Below the pieces are notes generated by a model. That model saw only the letters and a list, made by a program, of their open reading frames with translations. It made no database searches and had not been told where the DNA came from. Made by a program: the position numbers and the translations under genes. Source: Devosia sp. Root413D1 (GTDB lineage: Bacteria; Pseudomonadota; Alphaproteobacteria; Rhizobiales; Devosiaceae). Taken from it: a DNA stretch of 64,000 bases. Location: assembly GCF_001425235.1 (NCBI RefSeq), contig NZ_LMEA01000011.1, positions 803,523-867,522 on the forward strand. The letters run 5' to 3'. How positions within the stretch are numbered: position 1 is the stretch's first letter; each line of letters starts with the position of its first letter. Shown here in pieces: positions 56,851-64,000 of this stretch.

Positions 56851-57715
56851 GCCAACCAGCCCGGAACGCCCCGCCCGCGCCACGCGCCGGCCCCTGGCCA
56901 GCCTGATCGTGCACGCGCTGCTGATCGCAACCTCGTTTGCCATGCTGTATCCGCTGCTGTGGATGCTGGCGGCGTCGTTCAAGCCGCAGGAGGAGATCTT
57001 CAGCAGCACGTCGCTGATCCCGCAGCAGTTCACCCTCGACGGTTATGTCAGCGGCTGGTCCGGGCTGAGCGTCGATTTCGGCCGCTTCTTCCTCAACTCG
57101 CTGACCATCTCGCTGCTGTCGATTGCCGGCAACCTCATCGCCTGCTCGCTGGCCGCGTTTGCCTTTGCCCGGCTGCAGTTCCCGGGGCGAAAGCCACTGT
57201 TCGCCATCCTGCTGCTGACCATGATGCTGCCCTATCACGTCACGCTGATCCCGCAATACGTGATGTTCTTCAACCTCGGCTGGGTCAACACGCTGCTGCC
57301 GCTGATCGTGCCGAAGTTCCTCGCGGTCGATGCGTTCTTCATCTTCATGATGGTGCAGTTCTTCCGCGGCATTCCGCACGAGATCCAGGAGGCCGCGATC
57401 ATCGACGGCTGCAACCCACTGCAGGTCTACTGGTACGCCATCCTGCCGCTCTCGACCCCGGTGCTGGCGACGGCAGCCATCTTCACCTTCATCTTCACCT
57501 GGGACGACTTCTTCGGGCCGCTGATCTACCTGAGCGACGTGCGCAAATACACCGTGTCGCTGGGCCTGCGGACCTTCGTCGATGGCACCGGCATTTCCAA
57601 CTGGGGCGCCGTGTTCGCCATGTCCTGCCTGGCGCTCGTGCCGGTGCTGCTGCTGTTCCTGTTCTTCCAGCGCTTCCTGATCCAGGGGATCGCAACCACC
57701 GGGATCAAGCGATGA
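56843..57715 (+). CDS. Sugar ABC transporter permease, MalG type
   Basis: A 290-residue inner-membrane permease, partner of the upstream MalF-type protein. MLYPLLWMLAASFKPQEEIF is the typical MalG start; the EAA loop reads IQEAAIIDGCNPLQVYW; the end LFLFFQRFLIQGIATTGIKR is the standard C-terminus. Six helices are likely. Next gene downstream is the broken GH4 gene 78 bases on. Confidence 0.93.
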   Translation: MLEPTSPERPARATRRPLASLIVHALLIATSFAMLYPLLWMLAASFKPQEEIFSSTSLIPQQFTLDGYVSGWSGLSVDFGRFFLNSLTISLLSIAGNLIACSLAAFAFARLQFPGRKPLFAILLLTMMLPYHVTLIPQYVMFFNLGWVNTLLPLIVPKFLAVDAFFIFMMVQFFRGIPHEIQEAAIIDGCNPLQVYWYAILPLSTPVLATAAIFTFIFTWDDFFGPLIYLSDVRKYTVSLGLRTFVDGTGISNWGAVFAMSCLALVPVLLLFLFFQRFLIQGIATTGIKR

Positions 57716-57793
57716 CCGGCATCAAGTAACCCCTGACCCGCAGCCTCCAACCAGCCACCCCCTCGGCATCGCTTCGCGATGAAGGAACAACTC

Positions 57794-59195
57794 ATGCTCA
57801 AAATCTGTCTCATCGGCGCCGGCAGCACCGTCTTCGCCCAGTCGATCCTCGGTGACGTGCTCTCCAATCCAGCGCTGCAGAACGCCACCATCAGTCTGTT
57901 CGATATCGACGAGACCCGGCTCTCCACCTCCTACGTCGTCGCCAACCGCATCGGCCAGACCCTGGGGCTCACCAACCTCAAGGTCGAGGCGACGATGGAC
58001 CGGCGCGCCGCGCTGCAGGGTGCCGACTTCGTCATCCTGATGATGCAGGTGGGCGGCTACAGGCCGGCGACCATCACCGATTTCGAGGTGCCCGACAGTT
58101 TTGGGCTCAACCAGACCATCGGCGACACGCTCGGCATTGGCGGCATCTTCCGGGGCCTCCGCACCATTCCGGTGCTGTTCGACATCTGCCGCGACATGGA
58201 GGAGGTGTGCCCGGATGCAACGCTCCTCCAGTACGTCAACCCGATGGCCATCAACTGCTGGGCCATCAAGCAGCAGTTCCCGCATATCAAAACCGTCGGC
58301 CTCTGCCACTCGGTGCAGGAAACCTCGCACCAGTTGGCGGAGCTGCTGGGCGAGAACCCGGCTGACCTCAGCTATCTCTGCGCCGGCATCAACCACGTCG
58401 CCTTCTACCTGAAGTTCGGCAAGGTGCTGCCCGATGGCGCCTTCGAGGATCTCTATCCGCGCCTCAAGGCCATCGCCCAGCACGGCCCGATCCCCGACGA
58501 CGACCGGGTGCGCTTCGACCTGTTGAAGCGGGTCGGCCACTTCGTCACCGAGTCGAGTGTGCATTTCTCCGAATACAACTCGTGGTTCCTGAAGCGCGGC
58601 CGGCCGGACCTGCTGGACCAGTACAACCTGCGCATCCGCGAATATCTCTACCGCTGCGAAGAGCAGATCGCCGACTGGCACCAGCTGCCCGGACCTGCTG
58701 GACCAGTACAACCTGCGCATCCGCGAATATCTCTACCGCTGCGAAGAGCAGATCGCCGACTGGCACCAGCTGCGCCGCGACCTCGAAGGCGATGCACCGC
58801 TCGAGGTCGAGCAATCCAACGAGTACGCCGCGGGCATCATCCGCTCACTGACCACGGGCGAGCCCGGGCTGATCTACGGCAACGTCCCCAATCGCGGGCT
58901 GATCGAGAACCTGCCCGATGACGCGGTGGTGGAGGTCCCCTGCCACGTCGACCGCAACGGCATCCAGCCCACCCGCATCGGCCGCATCCCCGATCACCTG
59001 GCTTCGATCATGCAGCTCTCGATCAACGTGCAGCGCCAGACCGTCGCTGCGGCCGTGACCGGCAAGCGCGAACACATCTACCACGCCGCCATGCTCGACC
59101 CGCACACCGCGGCCGAACTATCGCTGGATGAGATCTGGAGCCTGGTCGACCGGCTGATCGAAGCGCATGGCAACTGGCTGCCGGCTTATCGGTAG
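57794..59195 (+). pseudogene. GH4 family glycosidase, second copy, frameshifted by an 85-bp tandem duplication
   Basis: The N-terminal part is intact: NAD-binding CLIGAGSTVFAQSILGDVL, FRGLRTIPV, metal-site GLCHSVQETSHQL and CAGINHVAFYL. AAGGAA precedes ATG 57794. At 58604-58773 an 85-bp segment is exactly doubled; 85 is not a multiple of three, so the frame changes and the read-through product ends wrongly at 58921. Removing one copy restores a 438-residue GH4 protein that continues with LRRDLEGDAPLEVEQSNEYA and VPCHVDRNGI to a stop at 59195. It fits the alpha-galactosidase-like branch of GH4. Either a fresh mutation or an assembly error. Confidence 0.88.
58604..58773 (+). repeat. Exact 85-bp tandem duplication
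   Basis: Bases 58604-58688 are identical to 58689-58773 along their entire length, with mismatch on each side (58603/58688 and 58689/58774). The unit starts CCGGACCTGCTGG and ends GGCACCAGCTGC. It lies inside the GH4 gene and shifts its reading frame by one. Confidence 0.97.
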
Positions 59196-59217
59196 CGGGA
59201 GGCGAGGCCGGTGCGGG

Positions 59218-59345
59218 CTGCCCCCCCACCCCTGTCCCCTCCCCGCAAGGGGGAGGGAGACCAAAACGCCGGCATCAGTGAGTGCGTCTCCCTCCCCATT
59301 CCGGGAACGCTATTGCGTCCCCTAGGGGGGAGGGGACAGGGGGGT
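59218..59345. repeat. GC-rich inverted repeat between GH4 and kinase genes (family D)
   Basis: CCCCTGTCCCCTCCCC at 59229-59244 is mirrored by GGGGAGGGGACAGGGG at 59327-59342, and GGGAGGGAGAC by GTCTCCCTCCC inside it. The whole forms a long stem. It resembles the dispersed palindromic families elsewhere in the window in style, though its sequence differs. No gene is seen from 59196 to 59479 apart from this. Confidence 0.65.
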
Positions 59346-59479
59346 CAGCTCGCACCAGCCCTCGCCAGTCTCCCACTTCACACTCGTCGGCGTCAGCGGC
59401 TGGCGCGAAGCACCCGGTTATGGTCCACATCGATCGCGACGGCACCGACCTGCCGGAACTCAACAGCTGGAGGGCGCCC

Positions 59480-60457
59480 GTGCCTCGCCATTCTCACTCG
59501 CCCTCCCAGGCCATTATCGTTGGCATTGACGGTGGCGGCAGCAAGACGCTGATCGCCAGCGCCGACCGCGGCGGACAGCTGATCAGCCTGGAACGGGGCC
59601 GCGGCACCAGCCCGCTCGAAAGCCCGGGCTGGCGCGAGGCGCTGGCCGAACTGGCCCGGCCGTTTGCCGGCGCGTCGGGATTGGCCGGCGTCGCGGCAGC
59701 CCTGCCGGCCTATGGCGAAGTCGAGGCGGCGTCGACGGCCCAGCGGCAGGCGATCGGCGAGCTGTTCGGCGCAGCGCCGCAGCGCCTGCTCAACGATGTC
59801 GACGCCGCCAACATCGGCGCTTTCGCCGGTGGGCCGGGCATCCTGATCCTCGCCGGCACCGGCTCGATGGCCTGGGCGCGAGACCCGGCGGGAAACTCGC
59901 ACCGCACCGGTGGCTGGGGCGAGGTCATCGGCGACGAAGGCAGCGGCTACTGGATCGGCAACCGGGTGCTTGGAGCGATCAGCAAGGCTCTCGATGAGCG
60001 TGCCGCCCCCACCGCACTGGTCGACGCGGTGTTCGATCGGCTCGGCCTCGCGTCCGCCGACGGGCTGAACGATCTGGTAGGCTGGGCCTCGCGCCTGGGC
60101 GAAGCGCGCATGCAGATCGCCGCGCTGGCGCCGCTCGCCCTCGCTCTCGCCGAACAGGGCGATCCGACCGCCGGCGCCATCGTCGATGCAGCGGCCGCCG
60201 AGCTCGCCTTGCACGTACGAACACTGGAGCGACGGCTCGCCGCCCCGACAATGGCCTGGAGCTTTGCCGGCGGGCTGTTCGCCAGCCCGGCGCTCCGGCG
60301 AGCCGTCACCAGGCATGTCGGCCGGCCACCATCCCTGCCCCGCCTTCCCCCCGTCGGCGGCGCGCTGCTGGCCGCCGCCCAACACCTGGGCTGGCCGATC
60401 GACCAGGGCTGGATCGATACGCTTGCGGGCTCGCTCGGCGAGTTGTCGGGGAGCTGA
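59480..60457 (+). CDS. BadF/BadG-type ATPase, N-acetylglucosamine kinase-like
   Basis: A 325-residue cytoplasmic sugar kinase of the ASKHA fold. PHOSPHATE-1 motif IIVGIDGGGSKTLI near 12-25; PHOSPHATE-2 region ILILAGTGSMAWARD; then the glycine-rich GGWGEVIGDEGSGYWIG typical of GlcNAc kinases; and the adenosine-binding SFAGGLFASPALRRAV. GTG 59480 is chosen because GGAGG lies six bases upstream; longer reading frames begin inside the preceding repeat. With the NagB-like protein at 53669 it would phosphorylate GlcNAc or GlcN. A deacetylase of the NagA type is missing from the locus. Confidence 0.88.
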   Translation: MPRHSHSPSQAIIVGIDGGGSKTLIASADRGGQLISLERGRGTSPLESPGWREALAELARPFAGASGLAGVAAALPAYGEVEAASTAQRQAIGELFGAAPQRLLNDVDAANIGAFAGGPGILILAGTGSMAWARDPAGNSHRTGGWGEVIGDEGSGYWIGNRVLGAISKALDERAAPTALVDAVFDRLGLASADGLNDLVGWASRLGEARMQIAALAPLALALAEQGDPTAGAIVDAAAAELALHVRTLERRLAAPTMAWSFAGGLFASPALRRAVTRHVGRPPSLPRLPPVGGALLAAAQHLGWPIDQGWIDTLAGSLGELSGS

Positions 60458-60467
60458 GGATTGGCAG

Positions 60468-60512
60468 TCGGCGCCCCCTCCCCCGCAAGCGGGAGAGGGC
60501 CGCCGACTGCTG
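60468..60512. repeat. Partial GC-rich palindrome between convergent genes
   Basis: CCCTCCCCCGC AAGC GGGAGAGGG (60474-60497) forms an imperfect stem between the kinase stop and the stop of the ABC-2 permease gene. It resembles the CCTCCCCCGC arms of family A. It may act as a two-way terminator. Confidence 0.5.
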
Positions 60513-60515
60513 GCA

Positions 60516-61277
60516 CTACGCGATCTTCCGCCGATAAGCCGCCATGGCGAACAGGTACGCCACCACCAGGATCCCCACGCACCAGACGAGCGCGATCCAG
60601 ATGTCGGCGCCGACCGGTTGCTGGGTGAGCAAGTCGCGGATGGCGTTGACGATCGAGGTGACCGGCTGGTGCTCGGCGAAGGCGCGCACCGGGCCGGGCA
60701 TGGTCTCGGTGGGAACGAAGGCCGAGCTGACGAAGGGCAGGAACAGCAGCGGATAGGAGAAGGCGCTGGCGCCGTCAGGGGTTTTGGCGGTGAGGCCGGG
60801 GATCACCGCGATCCAGGTCAAGGCCAGGGTGAACAGCATCAGGATGCCCGCCACCGCCAGCCAGTCCAGCACCCCTGCCCCCGAGCGAAACCCCATCAGC
60901 ACGGCGACCAGCACCACCACGACGAGCGAAATCATGTTGGCGACCAGCGAGGTCAGGACATGCGCCCAGAGCACCGATGAGCGGGCGATCGGCATCGACT
61001 GGAAGCGCTCGAAAATGCCGCTCTTCATGTCGAGGAACAGCCGGAACGCGGTGTAGGCGATGCCCGAGGCCACGGTGATCAGGAGGATGCCGGGCAAAAG
61101 GTAGCTGATATAGGACTCGGTACCGGTGTTGATGGCGCCGCCGAACACATAGACGAACAGCAGCATGAACATGATCGGCATGATCGTGGTGGTGATGATG
61201 GTGTCGAGGCTGCGGGTGATGTGGCGCAGCGAGCGGCCCAAGAGGATGACGGTATCGCCGACAAAGTGCCTGGTCAT
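60516..61277 (-). CDS. ABC-2 type transporter permease (DrrB-like)
   Basis: A 253-residue inner-membrane protein with six hydrophobic segments: TIITTTIMPIMFMLLFVYVFGG, ISYLLPGILLITVASGIAYT, and VVVLVAVLMGFRSGAG among others. FVSSAFVPTETMPGPVRAFAEHQP is the typical ABC-2 motif before the last helix. It overlaps the ATPase gene by four bases and is the last gene of the PadR-DUF1048-ABC operon. Homologues export daunorubicin-like drugs or antimicrobial compounds; substrate here unknown. Confidence 0.91.
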   Translation of the reverse strand: MTRHFVGDTVILLGRSLRHITRSLDTIITTTIMPIMFMLLFVYVFGGAINTGTESYISYLLPGILLITVASGIAYTAFRLFLDMKSGIFERFQSMPIARSSVLWAHVLTSLVANMISLVVVVLVAVLMGFRSGAGVLDWLAVAGILMLFTLALTWIAVIPGLTAKTPDGASAFSYPLLFLPFVSSAFVPTETMPGPVRAFAEHQPVTSIVNAIRDLLTQQPVGADIWIALVWCVGILVVAYLFAMAAYRRKIA

Positions 61278-62083
61278 TGCAGTTGTCCTTCGCGGTTGGT
61301 GCCGGGGCGCTGGTGAGCGCCCGTTCCGACCAGGGCGAGGAAGACGTCCTCGAGCGTCGGCTGTTTCTCGACATATTCGATGGTGACGGTCGGCAGCAGT
61401 TTCTTGAGCTGAGCCAACGTGCCGTTCACGAGGATCCGGCCCTCGTGCAGGATGGCGATGCGGTCGGCGAGCTGCTCGGCCTCATCGAGATACTGGGTGG
61501 TGAGCAGCACCGTGGTGCCGTTGCGGGCGAGTTCCTTGATCGCCTGCCACACCTCGAGGCGCGCCTCGGGGTCAAGCCCAGTGGTCGGCTCGTCGAGGAA
61601 GATCACCGGCGGATTGCCGATCAGGCTCATGGCGATGTCGAGCCGCCGGCGCATACCGCCCGAATAGGTCGAGACCTTGCGGCCCGCCGCCTCGCTGAGC
61701 GAGAACCGGCTGAGCAGTTGGTCGGCGACGCCGCCGGGATCCCTGAGGTGCCGCAGCCGGGCCACCAGCACGAGGTTCTCGCGGCCGGAGAGGATTTCGT
61801 CGACCGCCGCGAACTGCCCGGTGAGGCTGATGCAATCGCGCACCCGCGCCGCCCGCGTTGCCACATCGAAACCGTTGACCGCGGCAGTACCTCCGTCGGC
61901 CTTGAGCAGCGTCGAGAGGATCTTCACCAGCGTGGTCTTGCCGGCGCCGTTCGAACCGAGCAGGGCAAAGATGCTGCCCCGCTCCACCTCGAGATCCACC
62001 CCACGCAGCACCTCGAGTTTTTGGTAAGACTTCGTCAGGCCCCGCACATGGATTGCGGGGCTCAGAACCTGGTCGGTTCGCAT
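61274..62083 (-). CDS. ABC-2 type transporter ATPase (DrrA-like)
   Basis: A 269-residue cytoplasmic ATPase. Walker A LGSNGAGKTT near 43-52, signature YSGGMRRRLDIAMSL, Walker B VIFLDEPTTGLDPEAR and H-loop LLTTQYLDEAEQL. The C-terminal LEDVFLALVG segment is the DrrA hallmark. Pairs with the permease at 60516 to form a drug-efflux-type exporter. Confidence 0.94.
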   Translation of the reverse strand: MRTDQVLSPAIHVRGLTKSYQKLEVLRGVDLEVERGSIFALLGSNGAGKTTLVKILSTLLKADGGTAAVNGFDVATRAARVRDCISLTGQFAAVDEILSGRENLVLVARLRHLRDPGGVADQLLSRFSLSEAAGRKVSTYSGGMRRRLDIAMSLIGNPPVIFLDEPTTGLDPEARLEVWQAIKELARNGTTVLLTTQYLDEAEQLADRIAILHEGRILVNGTLAQLKKLLPTVTIEYVEKQPTLEDVFLALVGTGAHQRPGTNREGQLQ

Positions 62084-62105
62084 CTTGTCTATCCGTTCTG
62101 GCTGG

Positions 62106-62465
62106 TTACGACTTGTCGCCGGCGGCGCTGTCGATGGCGCTGATCAGCCGCTGCCGTTCCCGGGCGCGCCAGTCGCCTTCCGCATAATTGCGGATGAAGG
62201 CTTCGATGAATTCGATCGGGTCGTCCCCGACGATGTCGCGGATCGGCGTCTGATTGGCGGCGCTCTGTTCGAACAGGTCGGCAAGGTTTTCGAACAGCGA
62301 GGCCGCCGCGTCGGCCTCGACCACCCCACCCGCCACCATCAGGTAGCGCTCGAACGCATCGACCGCGCTGCGATAGGGCTCGGGCAGTTTCTTGACGCGC
62401 GCCTTGTACTCGCGCCAACGCTTCTTTTCGCCGATCACTTTGGCGGCGAGCTTGGCAATGGACAT
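62106..62465 (-). CDS. DUF1048 family protein
   Basis: A 119-residue helical cytoplasmic protein. KVIGEKKRWREYKARVKKLP followed by YRSAVDAFERYLM and GDDPIEFIEAFIRNY matches DUF1048, which is regularly encoded between PadR regulators and ABC exporters. The ATG at 62465 overlaps the PadR stop by one base (TGATG), with AGGAG upstream; a GTG three bases earlier is an alternative. Role unknown, probably auxiliary to the regulator or exporter. Confidence 0.85.
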   Translation of the reverse strand: MSIAKLAAKVIGEKKRWREYKARVKKLPEPYRSAVDAFERYLMVAGGVVEADAAASLFENLADLFEQSAANQTPIRDIVGDDPIEFIEAFIRNYAEGDWRARERQRLISAIDSAAGDKS

Positions 62466-62782
62466 CACTTGTCTCCTTGGTTGAGCTGGCTGAGGCGATC
62501 CGAGAGGAAGCTCCAGGTCCTCCAGAACTCTTCGAGATATTCGCGGCCCTCGGCGTTGAGCGAGTACACCTTGCGCGGTGGCCCTTTCTCGGACGGCACC
62601 TTCTCGACATCGACGAAACCACGCTGTTCGATGCGGACCAGCAGCGCGTAGACGGTACCTTCGGCGATGTCGGCAAAACCCTGATCCCGCAACCAGGCGG
62701 TGATCTCGTAGCCATAGGCGGCCCGCATCGAGAGGATGGCGAGCACGATCCCCTCCAGCGTTCCCTTCAGCATCTCCGTCAT
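62465..62782 (-). CDS. PadR family transcriptional regulator
   Basis: A regulator of about 105 residues. The PadR winged helix is complete: MLKGTLEGIVLAILSM, GYEITAWLRDQGFADIAEGT, VYALLVRIEQRGFVDVEKVP and GPPRKVYSLNAEGREYLEEF. PadR proteins repress multidrug or stress exporters and often bind the exported compound itself. ATG 62782 is used; a GTG at 62794 with GAGGTG upstream is a good alternative adding four residues. First gene of the four-gene efflux operon. Confidence 0.92.
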   Translation of the reverse strand: MTEMLKGTLEGIVLAILSMRAAYGYEITAWLRDQGFADIAEGTVYALLVRIEQRGFVDVEKVPSEKGPPRKVYSLNAEGREYLEEFWRTWSFLSDRLSQLNQGDK

Positions 62783-62825
62783 CTGTTTGCCCACCGGGGC
62801 ACCTCGTGCTAGTCTGCGTTACTGA

Positions 62826-62861
62826 CTACCGGTAGATAGTATCGCTTAGTAGTAGAGTCAA
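62826..62861 (-). promoter_or_regulatory. Promoter and palindromic operator of the PadR operon
   Basis: On the minus strand TTGACT (62856-62861) and TATCTA (62833-62838) are exactly 17 bases apart, a good sigma70 promoter. The perfect palindrome CTACCGGTAG (62826-62835) overlaps the -10 box. This is where an autorepressing PadR protein would be expected to bind. Confidence 0.65.
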
Positions 62862-62980
62862 GACCCGCCGATCGGCGTGGCTGAGGAGATTCGGTGAGGT
62901 CGCCAGCAGCGGCGCTTCACAACGCGACTGGCTCTCCGGCGCAGGCGCATTGGCGGCAAGTCAGAGTCGTGCCCCACCCA

Positions 62981-63160
62981 CCGGGTCACTCCCGCGAAAG
63001 CGGGAACCTCGGTTTTCTTGGCCTTTGCACGATCGCAAAACGGAGTTCCCCGCTTTCGCAGGGACCCAACCCACAGCCCGCGCAGGCGGATGGATGGCGG
63101 ACGAGGGCAGAAGCCCTCGCCGCGAGGTCCCTGCTTTCGCAGGGATGACAGCCGGTGGGT
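62981..63160. repeat. Dispersed inverted repeat, family B, copy 2 with flanking half-elements
   Basis: The part 63050-63149 matches the reverse complement of 7219-7323: CGCTTTCGCAGGGACCCAA, then GCAGCCCG, GCGGACGAGGGCA, AGCCC-CGCCGCG and TTTCGCAGGGATGAC. A further CCCGCGAAAGCGGGAA palindrome at 62990-63005 precedes it, and GGTGGGTGGG follows, as in copy 1. The rest of the gap 62862-63261 shows no convincing gene. Confidence 0.7.
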
Positions 63161-63261
63161 GGGCGCGGTCGTAACTAACGCCTATGGGCGAAGGCCGGGA
63201 TGACTTGGCGCGAACAGGCTGGCCGCGGCGATGACACCACGGCGGCCTGGCATGGTGCCTG

Positions 63262-63372
63262 CTACAGCCTTGCCCAGATCATCATGGCAACCAGCCCTGC
63301 CGTCGTTCCCGTGACAATCGCAAGGAAGACGGTGGCGTAAAGCCACCACCGATCTCTCGGTTCTCGGTCCAT
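63262..63372 (-). CDS. Possible tiny single-span membrane protein (36 residues)
   Basis: Reads MDREPRDRWWLYATVFLAIV followed by TGTTAGLVAMMIWARL. A charged N-terminus is followed by WW and one hydrophobic segment long enough to cross the membrane. It resembles the second tiny frame at 63540-63656 in layout (W-W, then a helix with VT near its middle). The ribosome site is weak, so coding status is uncertain. Confidence 0.35.
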   Translation of the reverse strand: MDREPRDRWWLYATVFLAIVTGTTAGLVAMMIWARL

Positions 63373-63539
63373 TTCCGCTATGACGGCCCCCAAAGCCTAG
63401 TGAGGCAGGTGTCGCTTGCCGACGACTCCTGCCGGTCCCTTCCGCGGCGCGAACGCGGGGACAACGCTCATAGCTTAGCGCCTGGCGCCTGTAGTTTTGC
63501 TGACAGGATGGGCGCTTGTGCGCCTATTTGCGCAGGCAG

Positions 63540-63656
63540 TCACAATCGCGGCGGGATGGAGATCAGCAACCCAAGCGTGACGCCAATGCCGGCCGCCGTC
63601 ACCATGAGGACAAAAAAGGCCGCGAGGACTGCCCACCATGAAAGCTTCGGTTCCAT
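63540..63656 (-). CDS. Possible tiny single-span membrane protein (38 residues)
   Basis: Reads MEPKLSWWAVLAAFFVLMVT followed by AAGIGVTLGLLISIPPRL. A short polar start, WW, then a hydrophobic helix. GGGCAGGG lies directly before the ATG, closer than ideal. Similarity in plan to the frame at 63262-63372 is the main reason to report it. Codirectional with the metE fragment. Confidence 0.35.
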   Translation of the reverse strand: MEPKLSWWAVLAAFFVLMVTAAGIGVTLGLLISIPPRL

Positions 63657-63784
63657 CCCTGCCCGATAGCACAGCGCGGCTGACAGCTACCTGATCGGCA
63701 GGCCGGCCTGCCTGCGCCAGGGTGACACCTGGGATGGGGGCGCCCGTGGCAGCGCCCCCCTCACTTTACGCCCACGCCCGAAGA

Positions 63785-64000
63785 CTAAGCCCGCAACTGT
63801 CGGGCTGTCTCCACGAGGTTGCGCAACGATGCCTCGACCTCCGGCCAGTTGCGGGTCTTGAGGCCGCAATCCGGGTTGACCCAGAGCTGTTCGCCCGGGA
63901 TGCCCTCCGCGGCCTTCCGCAGCAGCGCCAGCATCTCCGGCTGGCTCGGCACGCGCGGCGCGTGGATGTCCCAGACGCCGGGGCCGATCTCGTTGGGGTA
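63785..64000 (-). CDS. metE: Cobalamin-independent methionine synthase, C-terminal part (runs off window)
   Basis: The last 71 codons of metE on the minus strand, open at the window edge. [20 protein letters not shown] and [16 protein letters not shown] are diagnostic; the Cys of NPDCGLKTR is a zinc ligand and the His of the first segment belongs to the same C-terminal barrel. MetE transfers a methyl group from methyltetrahydropteroyl-triglutamate to homocysteine. The stop is TAG at 63785-63787. The N-terminal barrel and start lie outside. Confidence 0.93.
   Translation of the reverse strand, partial: YPNEIGPGVWDIHAPRVPSQPEMLALLRKAAEGIPGEQLWVNPDCGLKTRNWPEVEASLRNLVETARQLRA

Noticed and set aside
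62894-63203. Several short plus-strand frames between PadR and metE
   Set aside because: They lie in the family B repeat and follow its palindromes; none has a ribosome site or protein-like composition.

Overview
The window is a high-GC bacterial chromosome segment. Operon styles, protein families and dispersed palindromic intergenic repeats point to an alphaproteobacterium of the Hyphomicrobiales, plausibly Devosia-like. That assignment is inferred from overall look; no rRNA or other marker gene lies in the window. I see no tRNA, rRNA, CRISPR array, transposase or integrase.

Region 1 (1-15.4 kb) is ordinary chromosome. It holds an enolase-superfamily dehydratase/racemase divergent from a complete Dpp/Opp-type ABC importer (binding protein, two permeases, two ATPases). 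Then come a frameshifted exported ClpP-like protein, a FecR-domain protein, an aldo/keto reductase, a secreted phosphodiester glycosidase-like protein, a two-gene ABC exporter pair and a DUF2934 protein.

Region 2 (15.4-49 kb) is an accessory block of export machinery and secreted degradative proteins. It opens with a subtilase plus a PAP2-type phosphatase that carries a (Ser-Arg)13 tract. A SARP-like regulator, a LuxR-type regulator and a type I secretion ATPase and adaptor follow. Next are an unknown exported protein, a GH19-like enzyme, a trypsin-like protease fused to a phage tail-collar-like domain, and a graveyard of two gene fragments (formamidase C-terminus and HlyD C-terminus). On the opposite strand lie a GH75 chitosanase-like protein, another unknown exported protein and a 4,104-residue RTX/cadherin/LamG giant, the probable type I substrate. 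A tight operon of LysM-like subtilase, trypsin-like protease and GH19 enzyme closes the block. The 23.8-31.7 kb part looks visibly more AT-rich than its surroundings.

Region 3 (49-60.5 kb) is mainly an amino-sugar/oligosaccharide catabolic locus: GH4 glycosidase and amidohydrolase divergent from a GntR regulator, then a NagB-like deaminase, a sugar ABC importer, a second GH4 gene broken by an exact 85-bp tandem duplication, and a GlcNAc-kinase-like protein. Enzymes that could release GlcNAc/GlcN from chitin or chitosan (region 2) therefore lie beside genes that could import and use it.

Region 4 (60.5-64 kb) contains a PadR-DUF1048-ABC drug-efflux-type operon, a repeat-rich gap, two possible tiny membrane proteins, and the 3' end of metE running off the window.
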